Below the pieces are notes generated by a model. It made no database searches. It saw only the letters and a program-made list of their open reading frames with translations, and had not been told where the DNA came from. Below are positions 1-8,545 of a stretch of 64,000 bases of DNA, piece by piece. Origin of the DNA: Candidatus Woesearchaeota archaeon (GTDB taxonomy: Archaea; Nanobdellota; Nanobdellia; Woesearchaeales; JABMPP01); contig JAGVYD010000010.1 in the NCBI GenBank assembly GCA_018303405.1, positions 59,350 through 123,349 on the forward strand. The letters run 5' to 3'. Position 1 is the stretch's first letter; every line of letters begins with the position of its first letter. The position numbers were made by a program, and so were the translations under genes.

Positions 1-256
1 CGATCATTGTAAAGCTCGGCATTATCACTTCATCGCCCTTGCCGATTTTCAGGGCAGCCACTGCAACATGAAGCGCAGCAGTCCCGCTTGTGACAGCAAT
101 GCCATGCTTTAAGCCGCAGAATGCTGCGAATTTTTCCTCGAATCTTTTGACATAGCTCCCGGTGGATGAGATCCAGCCTGTGTCCAGGCAGTCCATTACA
201 TATTTTTTCTCATTCCCGTCCAGCACAGGCTCATGCACTGGTATGATTCTTTTCAT
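1..256 (-). CDS. DegT/DnrJ/EryC1 sugar aminotransferase, 3' part outside window
   Basis: PLP-dependent aminotransferase that would convert a keto-sugar nucleotide to an amino sugar. Only the first 85 residues are visible. They show the family start MKRIIPVHEPVLDGNEK, the phosphate-binding loop TSGTAALHVAV and the following GKGDEVIMPSFT strand. The PLP lysine lies beyond the window edge. The ATG is 5 bp from the stop of the cupin gene, so the two are probably co-transcribed with the C-methyltransferase. Because a GDP-mannose dehydratase gene starts divergently from this operon, a perosamine-like 4-amino-6-deoxyhexose product is possible, but that is inference. Family assignment is firm; substrate is unknown. 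Confidence 0.9.
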   Translation of the reverse strand, partial: MKRIIPVHEPVLDGNEKKYVMDCLDTGWISSTGSYVKRFEEKFAAFCGLKHGIAVTSGTAALHVAVAALKIGKGDEVIMPSFTMI

Positions 257-261
257 GTCAA

Positions 262-666
262 TCACGCAATTTTCACCCTGAACGTGTCATATTCATAGCC
301 ATTGTTTATCCGTGGCACATCTGTCAGTATGAGCATCTTGGATTTTTTTACGGTTTCTATTGTATGTATCGTGTAAGGTGGAAGCTTTATTATTTCTCCC
401 TCATTAAGCTGCACAACCTTGACCTTTGCCTTTCCATCCTTCGCGTCCCTCAGGTAAATCCTGATTTTCCCGGAAATGACATATGTCCACTGGGTTGCCT
501 TTTTGTGGTAATGGTTTCCCCTGCTGGAGCCTGGCCTGGAATCTATTATCCCAACATGCCTTATTGTCTCATCAAGAATGTCAAAAATTGCGCCCCTTCT
601 GTCCCTGAACGCCGGCTTAATGCCCTTCAGGCTGTCCATCACTTTTTTCATGCTTTGCTTTGCCAT
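262..666 (-). CDS. RmlC-like cupin, WxcM/FdtA-type sugar isomerase or epimerase
   Basis: A 134-residue single-domain cupin. The core is visible as GNHYHKKATQWTYVISGK followed by the second cupin motif LNEGEIIKLPPYTIHTIE, with histidines placed for metal or catalytic use. WxcM/FdtA relatives are ketoisomerases or acyl-sugar enzymes acting on dTDP- or GDP-keto-hexoses. The start is the ATG at 666 (MAKQSMKKV); a longer frame to 795 would run 97 bp into the upstream methyltransferase, so I reject it. It lies between the C-methyltransferase (32 bp upstream) and the aminotransferase (5 bp downstream), consistent with a single branched or amino deoxysugar pathway. The exact reaction cannot be read from sequence. 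Confidence 0.82.
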   Translation of the reverse strand: MAKQSMKKVMDSLKGIKPAFRDRRGAIFDILDETIRHVGIIDSRPGSSRGNHYHKKATQWTYVISGKIRIYLRDAKDGKAKVKVVQLNEGEIIKLPPYTIHTIETVKKSKMLILTDVPRINNGYEYDTFRVKIA

Positions 667-698
667 TTTTCCTTTCCACCTTTTTTGTTTGTAACCAA

Positions 699-1928
699 TC
701 AGACGACTTTCGGCGCCGGTATCGGGATGATGAATTTCCCGCCGTTTTTCCTGAATTCTTCCATGTTTTTTATTATTTCCGGAGCAAAATTCCATGCCAA
801 TAGCAGGGCATAGCCTGGCCTGTCCCTTATTATGCTTGCATCATCCTTTACTTCAATGTGCGTTCCAGGCGTGTACAATCCAATCTTCGTCTCAGCCTTT
901 TCTGTAACATAATCAAGGTAGTCAGTCCCAATCTTGCAGTAGTTCAGCAGTGTGTTGCCTTTTGCAGGCGCGCTCAGGCCAACAATCCTTTTGCCTTGTT
1001 TCTTTATGCTTCTCAAAAGGTCAATCAGGTCCTCCTTCTGCTTTTGCACATCCCTGCTGAATTTTTCCAGGCGCTTAAGGTCATACACTTTTTTGTCATC
1101 TTCAAGATTGACGAGCTCATCCACAGCCTTCTGGATCTTGTGCTTTCCTTTTTTGCATACAAAGACCCTTATGCTCCCGCCGTGTATTCCTGTGCGCTCA
1201 ACATCAAAAAGCTCCATTTTGAATTTCCTGAAGAACTTCACCAGAGGCTTGATTGAGATATAGCTGAGGTGCTCATGGTAAATTGTGTCATACTCGAGGT
1301 TATCCAGCAAATCCACAAGGTAAGGCAGCTCAAAGACAAAAATGCCATCGTCTTCCAGGATTTTGCTTACAGCATCCATCATGTCATCAAGGTCGTCAAT
1401 GTGAGCAAAGACATTTGTGCCTGTTATGACGCTGGCCCTGCCCTTTTCCTTCAGCACTTTTGTCGCAATATTGCCGTTAAAATATTCAGGCCAGGTTTCT
1501 ATGCCTCTCTTGTTTGCCATTTCAACAATATTGTCAGCCGGGTCGATTCCCAAGACCCTCAGGCCGTTGCTCTTGAATCCCTCAAGCAAAACCCCTATGT
1601 TGCTGCCAACATCAATTGCCAGCTTGTCCCTGCCAATGCCATATTTTTTGCAGATGCTTGTTGCCATGCCGTGGAAATGCTCTCTGCCTGTCTTTGTCAC
1701 AGATGAAAGGTATGGGTAATTCTTCCGGTAAAGCTCGTCAGGCGGAACAACATGGTCCAGCTGGAAAAGCCCGCATTCCCTGCAAACGCAGACCCTCAAG
1801 GGGTATTGCTTTTCAGGCTCATTGAGCTGTTCCCTTGTTATGAATCCATCTGCCAAAGCAGTGAACCCCAAATCAAGAAACATGTGCAGCTTATTGCTCC
1901 TGCACATTCTGCAGTTTTTCTTTTGCAT
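699..1928 (-). CDS. SAM-dependent sugar C-methyltransferase, zinc-binding N-terminus
   Basis: A 409-residue protein with the three-part layout of NDP-hexose C-methyltransferases (Methyltransf_13, _11 and _14 families). An N-terminal zinc module has CRMC at residues 6-9 and CRECG near 49-53. The SAM-binding motif is AIDVGSNIGVLLEGFKSNG at about 104-122. The YHEHLSYIS motif of this family is near residue 217, and the C-terminal half ends in the nucleotide-binding-like LSAPAKGNTLLNY segment. Such enzymes add a methyl branch to a keto-sugar nucleotide. It is first in a minus-strand operon with the cupin and aminotransferase. Length is normal for the family. The substrate is unknown. Confidence 0.9.
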   Translation of the reverse strand: MQKKNCRMCRSNKLHMFLDLGFTALADGFITREQLNEPEKQYPLRVCVCRECGLFQLDHVVPPDELYRKNYPYLSSVTKTGREHFHGMATSICKKYGIGRDKLAIDVGSNIGVLLEGFKSNGLRVLGIDPADNIVEMANKRGIETWPEYFNGNIATKVLKEKGRASVITGTNVFAHIDDLDDMMDAVSKILEDDGIFVFELPYLVDLLDNLEYDTIYHEHLSYISIKPLVKFFRKFKMELFDVERTGIHGGSIRVFVCKKGKHKIQKAVDELVNLEDDKKVYDLKRLEKFSRDVQKQKEDLIDLLRSIKKQGKRIVGLSAPAKGNTLLNYCKIGTDYLDYVTEKAETKIGLYTPGTHIEVKDDASIIRDRPGYALLLAWNFAPEIIKNMEEFRKNGGKFIIPIPAPKVV

Positions 1929-1957
1929 AATGTATCACGCAGAAGTTGACAACATGA

Positions 1958-1970
1958 CCTTATAAAGCTT
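1958..1970 (-). promoter_or_regulatory. TATA box of the C-methyltransferase operon
   Basis: On the minus strand this reads AAGCTTTATAAGG, centred about 36 bp before the ATG at 1928, giving a predicted leader of roughly 10 nt. It lies back to back with the gmd promoter. Confidence 0.65.
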
Positions 1971-2025
1971 TTTAATATGCATTGACCCTTTTGTCCGTCA
2001 TAATTCTTCCTCTCCTAATTTGGAA

Positions 2026-2037
2026 AGCTATTTAAAT
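2026..2037 (+). promoter_or_regulatory. TATA box of gmd
   Basis: AGCTATTTAAAT is centred about 28 bp before the gmd ATG and no Shine-Dalgarno sequence is present, which predicts a leaderless transcript. The same spacing recurs at many genes in this window and helps choose start codons. Confidence 0.75.
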
Positions 2038-2059
2038 CAGAGTCCATCCTGCAGGCACG

Positions 2060-3118
2060 ATGAATAACCGCCAAAAAGTCGCGCTGATTACCGGCGTAAC
2101 CGGCCAGGATGGCTCGTATCTTGCAGAATTTCTTCTGAAGAAAGGGTATTTGGTGCATGGCATCTGCAGGCGCTCAAGCAGCTTCAACAGGCAAAGGCTG
2201 ACCTCTTTTTATGACTTCAATGAGCGCGACCAAAACATGATACTCCATTACGGGGATATGACTGACTCATCTTCCATACTCAAAATCCTCAGCGAGACAA
2301 AGCCGGATGAAATTTACCATCTTGCAGCGCAAAGCCATGTCAAGATCTCCTTTGAGGTTCCTGAATACACTGCCAATGCCGACGCACTTGGCACTTTGAG
2401 GACATTGGAGGCCATAAGGATACTTGGCATGACCGGGAAAACAAGGTTTTACAATGCCTCGACAAGCGAGCTTTACGGCAAGGCTGTTGAAACCCCACAG
2501 AGCGAAAAGACACCTTTCTATCCAAGGAGCCCATATGGCATAGCCAAGCTTTATTCGCACTGGATTACAATCAATTTCAGGGAAGCATACGACATGTACG
2601 CCTGCAACGGCATTCTTTTCAACCATGAGTCAGAAAGAAGGGGGGAAAATTTCGTTTCCAAGAAAATCACCCAGCAGGTGGCCAAGATAAAGCTGGGGCT
2701 TGACACTACCCTTGAATTGGGCAATCTGGACGCAAGAAGGGACTGGGGTTATGCAAAGGAGTATGTTGAGGCCATCTGGATGATGCTGCAGCAAAAGGAG
2801 CCTGAGGATTTTGTGATTGCAACAGGCGAAAACCACACTGTAAGAGAATTTGTCGAAGAGGCATTCTCCTATGCCGGGATCAAGATCAAATGGGAAGGGA
2901 AAGGCGTCAATGAAAAGGGAATCAATGCTGCAACTGGAAAAACCATTGTAAAAGTCAATCCTCGCTATTTCAGGCCGGCAGAAGTCGACGCTTTATTGGG
3001 CGACTCTTCAAAAGCCAGGAAAAAGCTTGGCTGGCAGCCTAAGACCACCTTCAAGGACCTCGTTAAAATCATGGTGGATTTTGACATCAAGAAATTCAGG
3101 CAGGGAATGAAGGAATGA
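2060..3118 (+). CDS. gmd: GDP-mannose 4,6-dehydratase
   Basis: A short-chain dehydrogenase fold enzyme that converts GDP-D-mannose to GDP-4-keto-6-deoxy-D-mannose in the cytoplasm, the entry step to GDP-fucose, rhamnose or perosamine. The 352 residues contain the [15 protein letters not shown] dinucleotide motif, the Gmd-specific [11 protein letters not shown] segment, the ASTSELYGK strand, the catalytic YGIAK (YxxxK), and the signature [15 protein letters not shown]. Length is normal. The product could feed the aminotransferase, cupin and C-methyltransferase encoded divergently on the left; no GDP-fucose synthase or reductase of the RMD type is seen here. The start is supported by a TATA box 28 bp upstream. 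Confidence 0.96.
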   Translation: MNNRQKVALITGVTGQDGSYLAEFLLKKGYLVHGICRRSSSFNRQRLTSFYDFNERDQNMILHYGDMTDSSSILKILSETKPDEIYHLAAQSHVKISFEVPEYTANADALGTLRTLEAIRILGMTGKTRFYNASTSELYGKAVETPQSEKTPFYPRSPYGIAKLYSHWITINFREAYDMYACNGILFNHESERRGENFVSKKITQQVAKIKLGLDTTLELGNLDARRDWGYAKEYVEAIWMMLQQKEPEDFVIATGENHTVREFVEEAFSYAGIKIKWEGKGVNEKGINAATGKTIVKVNPRYFRPAEVDALLGDSSKARKKLGWQPKTTFKDLVKIMVDFDIKKFRQGMKE

Positions 3119-3177
3119 TTTTTTGCGATTTCAGCATACTTTCTTAAATGTTGAGACAACATTATTCCCTCATTTTT

Positions 3178-3927
3178 TCATGGCTTCTTTGCTATCACAA
3201 ATATGCTGACGCCAAATGGCAGGCTAAACAGCCTCATCGCAACGCTTTCGAGCCAGAGAACCGAGAAAAGGACTGCGCTCACAGCAGGATTGGACTTGTC
3301 AATGTTTGTCTTGACCGGCCTGTTCTTATTCAAAACATTGTCCAGTTTCCTGTAGGCAAACACCAATGGATACAGTATCATGTTGAAATAGCTCGCCTTG
3401 ACAACGCTGAACCCTGCCTTTCTGAGCCTTGATGACATTTTTCCGACAGTATACCTCTCCCTTGCATGCGCTGCAATGTCATGCCTGCTCCAAAGCTTCA
3501 TGTCTGCTGAATCAGTGAGTATGAGGTGGCCGCCTGGCTTCATTATCCTGTAAATTTCTTTCATTGCATTGACATCATTCTTGATTTCTTTGTGGTAAAG
3601 CACATCAAAAATGCTCACCAGGTCAAAGCTGTTTGACTTGAATGGCAATTTCATCAGGTCGCCCTGCACCAGTCTCTTGAGGTTTCTTTTCTGGCAGAAA
3701 TGAAGGGCCTCAGCAACAATGTCTATGCCTGATGTTGCTCCATATTTTTCAAATTCCTTTATCATTATCCCTGTTCCGCAGCCAAGGTCCAGGATGGAAT
3801 ATTTTTTCCCTATCAATTTTCCGCCAAGCAATTTGTCGACCTGTGAAAACACTATCTTCCTTTTGCCTCTGAACCACCAGTGGTCTTTCTCTGTTTCGTA
3901 CATCACTTCATATTCCCTTAGTTCCAT
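3178..3927 (-). CDS. class I SAM methyltransferase
   Basis: A 249-residue methyltransferase. Motif I is ILDLGCGTGIMIKEFEKYG at about residues 45-63, with the acidic strand SGIDIVAEAL next and the motif IV-like FDLVSIFDVLYH after that. The N-terminus (VMYETEKDHWWFRGKRK) is closely similar in layout to the methyltransferase at 36410-37273, which ends the same head with YWFWVGKR, so the two are paralogues. The C-terminal 80 residues are hydrophobic (LFSVLWLESVAMRLFSLPFG) and may associate with the membrane, fitting a lipid-linked or polyprenyl substrate. It follows a GT-C gene by 16 bp in the same direction. The substrate is unknown. Confidence 0.85.
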   Translation of the reverse strand: MELREYEVMYETEKDHWWFRGKRKIVFSQVDKLLGGKLIGKKYSILDLGCGTGIMIKEFEKYGATSGIDIVAEALHFCQKRNLKRLVQGDLMKLPFKSNSFDLVSIFDVLYHKEIKNDVNAMKEIYRIMKPGGHLILTDSADMKLWSRHDIAAHARERYTVGKMSSRLRKAGFSVVKASYFNMILYPLVFAYRKLDNVLNKNRPVKTNIDKSNPAVSAVLFSVLWLESVAMRLFSLPFGVSIFVIAKKP

Positions 3928-3943
3928 TTTGCCTCACAGCCCC

Positions 3944-5587
3944 CTAGCGCCTCTTGATATGGTACAAATCAATGTCATAAAATCTTATTCTTTCGCCGAG
4001 CTCAAACCTCTCTTCCACTTTTTTCCTGATTGTGCCTTCAGGGTCTCCGTATTGCCAGAATGACAGCGCCAGCCATCCTGAATCAGCAGCCTGCAAAATC
4101 TCCCCGGCCTGGCCAGCGTCCTTAACGCCAAAAATATGCGGGTTATCACCATTGTAATATTCCAGAGTCACAGCCCCTGAATAGAGGCTTACCAGAATCG
4201 GCTCTTTGTCCGCAGCATTCTCTTGCAGGTATTGCGAAACTTCCCTCCATTGCTGCCTGTTCGGCCCGTTGTAGTAATCGATAACAACGGGAAGGCTGAG
4301 CACAATGAGCAACAGCAGCATCCAGCTCATGCCATATTTTCCAGGCAAATTCATTTTGCTATTGCTGATGCCTTTTGCCACAAGAATTAGGAAAACGGGC
4401 AAGCAGTAGATGAGGTAATTGAAGGGCCCAAAAATTGGGATTGGAGTCAGGTAAGACAAAAGCAGGGAAAATAGCACTGGAAAAGCAAAGCACAATGCGC
4501 TGAACACAATTGCCTCATTCTGCCTCGCCCAATCACCCAGCAATTTTGCATTCATATTTTTCCTGGATGATTTTGAATCCCTGAACAGGCAAGCAATCCC
4601 TGATTCCCCGCTGATTATGGCAGAGCCAACAGCAAAATATGACACTGCCAGCGCACCAAACAGGCCAATGAATGCCAACAATGGCCAGAATCCAATGCCA
4701 GCATAATCCCCGGAGGAAAGGCTTTCCCTAACAGCATCGGTTGGCTGTATCCATCCAACAAATTTTACAAAAAACCTGGCAATTGTGCCAACTGAAGGCT
4801 TACCCCTCCAATCCTCCGCGTTGCCTTCCCTGAATGTCCGCACGACGAGCGGAAGTGATAAAATGAATATCAAAAGCAGCGCAACACCCGCATTTCGTGC
4901 AAGCCCTTTTTTCCAGCTGAATATCTCTGTAATGATTTCCCTGATTTTCTTCTGCCTTATCCAAATAAGGTGCAGGGCAAGGTAGGCGCATTCAAATATC
5001 ACCAGAATCTCAAAAAGGAAATGGGTGTAGAGCCCAAGGAGTGCAAAGGCCACAAACCATGCCCAATAATATCCTGTGTTTTTCTGCAGTGCCATGTAAA
5101 AGAAATAAATCGAGCTGATTCCAAAAAACAGGACCAGCGAATAAGGCCTGGCTTCCTGCGCATAATAGATTGCAGACACATTGATGGCCATCAGGAATGC
5201 TGCAATATTCGCAATTTTCCTGCCGAACAATTCCCTGGCAAGCAAAAAAGTCGGTATCAGGGCAAGAATGCCATAAATCGCTGAGTAAGACCTGAGGCCC
5301 GCTTCAGAGACCCCGAAAATCCGCGTCCAATAATAAAGGGTTGGATGGTAAACAGGCAGGTCTGAAATCCCAGGGTATAGCCCGGGCAGGGTCTGGCCGT
5401 ACAGGTAAATATTCTTTAGCGTTTCCATGCCTGTATACAGCTTCATGGTCATGGCAGACGCGCCTTCATCAATCCATAAGCTTTCCTGGCCAATGGCATA
5501 AAACCTAAGGAATATCGCCAGGCATAGTATCAGCATAAGAAATGCAGGCCATTTGCCAACCTTTGGTTCTGTCATCTTATTTCCCAT
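3944..5587 (-). CDS. GT-C membrane glycosyltransferase (ArnT/PMT-like, GT39/GT83 type)
   Basis: A 547-residue polytopic protein with about 11-12 predicted membrane segments followed by a soluble tail. The first extracytoplasmic loop has [13 protein letters not shown], matching the acidic catalytic motif of lipid-phosphate-sugar-dependent GT-C enzymes. The C-terminal region (about 445-547) is a soluble domain starting [16 protein letters not shown], as in archaeal and bacterial GT39-like enzymes. It probably moves a sugar from a polyprenyl phosphate donor onto a glycan on the outer membrane face. The ATG at 5587 has AGAGG 5 nt upstream; a second ATG lies four codons in. It shares a divergent promoter with wbpD. 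Confidence 0.88.
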   Translation of the reverse strand: MGNKMTEPKVGKWPAFLMLILCLAIFLRFYAIGQESLWIDEGASAMTMKLYTGMETLKNIYLYGQTLPGLYPGISDLPVYHPTLYYWTRIFGVSEAGLRSYSAIYGILALIPTFLLARELFGRKIANIAAFLMAINVSAIYYAQEARPYSLVLFFGISSIYFFYMALQKNTGYYWAWFVAFALLGLYTHFLFEILVIFECAYLALHLIWIRQKKIREIITEIFSWKKGLARNAGVALLLIFILSLPLVVRTFREGNAEDWRGKPSVGTIARFFVKFVGWIQPTDAVRESLSSGDYAGIGFWPLLAFIGLFGALAVSYFAVGSAIISGESGIACLFRDSKSSRKNMNAKLLGDWARQNEAIVFSALCFAFPVLFSLLLSYLTPIPIFGPFNYLIYCLPVFLILVAKGISNSKMNLPGKYGMSWMLLLLIVLSLPVVIDYYNGPNRQQWREVSQYLQENAADKEPILVSLYSGAVTLEYYNGDNPHIFGVKDAGQAGEILQAADSGWLALSFWQYGDPEGTIRKKVEERFELGERIRFYDIDLYHIKRR

Positions 5588-5640
5588 AAAACCTCTGCAA
5601 ATCCATATCCCCCTGGATTGCAGTTCAACATAATAACAAA

Positions 5641-5654
5641 CTTTTTAAATATTT
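5641..5654. promoter_or_regulatory. shared TATA element between the GT-C gene and wbpD
   Basis: CTTTTTAAATATTT can be read as a TATA box on both strands. Transcripts would start about 25 bp to each side, giving short leaders, and both genes do have Shine-Dalgarno sequences (TGAGGAGGG before wbpD at 5675-5683, AGAGG before the GT-C gene). Confidence 0.6.
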
Positions 5655-5689
5655 CCCAATGCATAAATGGGTGTGTGAGGAGGGCTAAA

Positions 5690-6325
5690 ATGTCAAATCC
5701 CAAAATACATCCAACAGCTGAAGTTTCTGCAAATGCAAAAATTGGCGAAAATACAATGATTTGGCATCGTTCGCAGGTCAGGGAAGACGCAGTCATAGGT
5801 GAAAATTGCATCCTTGGCCAGAATGTATACATAGATTTTGGAGTCCATATAGGCAACAATGTCAAAATCCAGAATAATGTGTCAGTTTATCACGGTGTCA
5901 CAATAGAAGATGGCGTGTTTGTCGGGCCGCATGTCTGCTTCACAAATGACATGTATCCTCGAGCGATAAATCCTGATGGAAGCCTTAAGACCGCGACTGA
6001 CTGGACTGTATCCAAAACAGTTGTCAAGAAGGGTGCATCTATAGGCGCAAACAGCACAATCCTGCCAGTGACAATTGGCGAGCATGCAATGATAGCTGCA
6101 GGAAGCGTTGTTACCAAGGACGTTCCGCCTTATTCCCTGGTGATGGGAGTTCCTGCCCAGGTTGTGGATTTTGTGTGCAAATGCGGCACCAGGCATATAA
6201 AAGTCGAGGACGGCAAGACCCACAAGATCCTTGTGTGTGAAACATGCAGCCATAAGATGGAAATTGCGCGCGAGGATTATGAAAAAATCAGGTCCCATGC
6301 GAAAAAGCAAAAACGGGATGAGTGA
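5690..6325 (+). CDS. wbpD: WbpD-like left-handed beta-helix N-acetyltransferase with zinc ribbon
   Basis: Predicted UDP-3-amino-GlcNAc-uronate N-acetyltransferase, adding the 3-N-acetyl group in diacetamido-uronic acid synthesis. The 211 residues start [20 protein letters not shown] and carry repeated hexapeptides ([IV]GxNxxI), with the catalytic-region [12 protein letters not shown] and the closing GVPAQVVD. An unusual C-terminal tail follows: CKCGTRH near 170 and CETCSHK near 188 form a CxC/CxxC zinc-ribbon-like pair that ordinary WbpD lacks. The ATG at 5690 has TGAGGAGGG just upstream; a longer open frame to 5618 would cross the TATA box. It is first gene of the wbp-like operon. Confidence 0.9.
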   Translation: MSNPKIHPTAEVSANAKIGENTMIWHRSQVREDAVIGENCILGQNVYIDFGVHIGNNVKIQNNVSVYHGVTIEDGVFVGPHVCFTNDMYPRAINPDGSLKTATDWTVSKTVVKKGASIGANSTILPVTIGEHAMIAAGSVVTKDVPPYSLVMGVPAQVVDFVCKCGTRHIKVEDGKTHKILVCETCSHKMEIAREDYEKIRSHAKKQKRDE

Positions 6326-6393
6326 AAAGCATTTAGGCTGAGATATCAGCAGAGGTATTGGCAGAAGCATTGGCAGAGCGAGGGAAAATCAAA

Positions 6394-7488
6394 ATGATTC
6401 CGATTTCTAAGCCTTATATCGGGCCAGAGGAAATGGACGCTGTCATGGAAGTGATGAAGTCAGGCATGATTGCGCAGGGGCCCAAAGTCAGGCAATTTGA
6501 GGAGAGCATTGCAAATTATTGCAGGGCCAAGCATGCCATTGCAGTCAACAGCGGCACAGCTGCCTTGCATGCGAGCCTGTATGCAGCCGGGATAGGGCCG
6601 GGTGACGAGGTCATAACTGTTCCATTCACTTTCGCAGCTACGGCGAATTCCGTAATCATGCAGAATGCAAAGCCAATATTCTGCGATATTGAGGAAAAGA
6701 CTTTCAACATTGACCCGGGACAGGTTGAGAAGCATATAACAAAGAAAACAAAGGCAATTCTCCCTGTTGACCTTTATGGCCAGGCCTATGATGTTGACGC
6801 CATCAGGGAAATAGCGGCAAAGCACAGCCTCAAGATCATTGAGGATGCTTGCCAGGCAATAGGCGCAGAATATCGCGGCCGAAGGGCCGGAACATTTGGT
6901 GACATTGGCGCCTTTTCATTTTATGCCACGAAGAATATTGCCACTGCAGAAGGCGGCATGATTGTTACAGACAATGCTGAGTATGCAGAACAGGCAAGGC
7001 GATTTCGGCACCATGGCCAGTCAGAGCAGACACGCTACGAGTATTTTGACCTGGGCTACAATTACAGGATGACTGATATCCAGGCGGCAATTGGCATCGA
7101 GCAGCTGAAAAGGCTGGAGGACTGGGTAAAGAAACGCATAGGCAATGCAAGATTCCTCACTGAAAAGCTTTCAAAAATTGAAGGCATTATCCCTCCTGCG
7201 GTCAAGCCGCAGTGCAGGCATGTCTTCCACCAATACACTATCCGGATCAAAGGGTTCAAGCTCAGCAGGGATGAGGTGACTTCATCGCTGAAGCAAAAGG
7301 GCATAGGCACCGGGGTCTATTACCCAAAGCCATTGCACATGCATCCATTCTACGCTAAAATGGGTTACAAGGAAGGCATGTTTCCAGTGTCCGAGCAGGC
7401 ATCCAGGGAAGTGGTATCCCTGCCAGTCCATGCTTCGCTGAGCCAGGATGACCTTTCTGCTATTGCAGCAGCCTTTGAGGAAATGTAA
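6394..7488 (+). CDS. wbpE: WbpE-like UDP-3-keto-uronate aminotransferase (DegT family)
   Basis: PLP enzyme of 364 residues predicted to aminate C3 of UDP-GlcNAc(3-keto)A using glutamate. It shows the PLP phosphate loop NSGTAALHASLYAAG, the cofactor aspartate region IIEDACQAIGAEY, and the Schiff-base lysine in FSFYATKNIATAEGG. The C-terminal substrate region HVFHQYTIRI is typical of DegT enzymes. The ATG at 6394 (MIPISKPYIG) is preceded by GAGGGAAA, which decides it over an upstream in-frame ATG at 6358. It lies 68 bp after wbpD and 28 bp before wbpB, the D-E-B-A-I order supporting the pathway call. Confidence 0.9.
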   Translation: MIPISKPYIGPEEMDAVMEVMKSGMIAQGPKVRQFEESIANYCRAKHAIAVNSGTAALHASLYAAGIGPGDEVITVPFTFAATANSVIMQNAKPIFCDIEEKTFNIDPGQVEKHITKKTKAILPVDLYGQAYDVDAIREIAAKHSLKIIEDACQAIGAEYRGRRAGTFGDIGAFSFYATKNIATAEGGMIVTDNAEYAEQARRFRHHGQSEQTRYEYFDLGYNYRMTDIQAAIGIEQLKRLEDWVKKRIGNARFLTEKLSKIEGIIPPAVKPQCRHVFHQYTIRIKGFKLSRDEVTSSLKQKGIGTGVYYPKPLHMHPFYAKMGYKEGMFPVSEQASREVVSLPVHASLSQDDLSAIAAAFEEM

Positions 7489-7516
7489 AGGGTTAGGGAT
7501 TTGTGGGTTGATAAAA

Positions 7517-8545
7517 ATGCGCTCTGAAAATTCAAAGCCTGTCAATGTCGCTGTTATAGGCACGGGAGTAATGGGGAAGAACCATGTTAGGGTATATGCC
7601 TCCATGAAAAATGCAAATGTCAGCCTTGTTGCTGTTGCAGACTCAAGCCAGGCAAACCTTGACAAAGTTGCAAATGATTATCCTGATTTGAAAATCAATT
7701 TTTATTCAGATTACGCAGAAATGCTTTCAAGGGAAAAAATCCAGGCAGTTTCCGTATGCGTTCCAACAAAAATGCATTTTGAAGTTGCTTCAAGGGTAAT
7801 GGAAAAGGGCATCCATTGCCTTGTCGAGAAGCCCCTTGCTGCAAATGTTGACGAGGCCAAAAAGCTGATTGCCATTGCTGAAAAGCACAAGGTGAAACTT
7901 TTTGTCGGCCATATCGAGCGATTCAACCCTGTTGTCCAGGAGCTGAAGAAGCGAATGGCAAGGGGCGACTTGGGCAGGATTTACAAGATCAGCTCGACGA
8001 GGCTGTCACCTTTCCCGAGCAGAATCCTGGATGTTGGTGTCACTATTGACCTGGCTGTGCATGAGATAGACATCATCAATTACCTCACTGAGTCGGATGT
8101 GCTTCATGTTTTTGCTGAAACCGCAAGAAAAATCCATTCCAAAAGCGAAGACCTTCTTATCGCCACAATCAGGTTTGAGAATGACATACTCGGCGTGATC
8201 AACTGCAACTGGCTAACGCCTAAAAAAGTAAGGGAAATTACAATAACCGGGGAAAAAGGCATGTTCCATGCCAATTACCTTTTGCAGGAGCTCTATTTTT
8301 ATGCCAATGAATTTGTAAATGGAAAGTTGGACTACTCTGCCGGGCCATTCACCGTAATTGAAGGCAAGATGCAAAAAATCGACATCCGGAAAAAAGAGCC
8401 GCTGCTTGCCGAGCTTGAGTCTTTTGTCGACTGCGTAAGGACAGGCTCAAAGCCGGCTGTTTCAGGCGCAGATGGCATGCATGCCATCAATATCGCCACA
8501 AAGCTTATCCAGTCCGCGAGCCAGGGCGAGGTGATCAAGGTATGA
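7517..8545 (+). CDS. wbpB: WbpB-like UDP-GlcNAcA 3-dehydrogenase (Gfo/Idh/MocA family)
   Basis: A 342-residue NAD-dependent oxidoreductase predicted to oxidise C3 of the UDP-sugar for the following transamination. The N-terminal Rossmann motif is VAVIGTGVMGKNHVRVYA, the family EKP motif appears in HCLVEKPLAANVDEA, and the substrate-site motif is DVGVTIDLAVHEIDIINYL with its conserved histidine. The start ATG at 7517 (MRSENSKPV) fits the family length; an upstream frame would overlap wbpE. Its stop overlaps the next start as ATGA, so translation is probably coupled. Related proteins act on UDP-GlcNAc or its uronate; the order of oxidations cannot be told from sequence. Confidence 0.88.
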   Translation: MRSENSKPVNVAVIGTGVMGKNHVRVYASMKNANVSLVAVADSSQANLDKVANDYPDLKINFYSDYAEMLSREKIQAVSVCVPTKMHFEVASRVMEKGIHCLVEKPLAANVDEAKKLIAIAEKHKVKLFVGHIERFNPVVQELKKRMARGDLGRIYKISSTRLSPFPSRILDVGVTIDLAVHEIDIINYLTESDVLHVFAETARKIHSKSEDLLIATIRFENDILGVINCNWLTPKKVREITITGEKGMFHANYLLQELYFYANEFVNGKLDYSAGPFTVIEGKMQKIDIRKKEPLLAELESFVDCVRTGSKPAVSGADGMHAINIATKLIQSASQGEVIKV

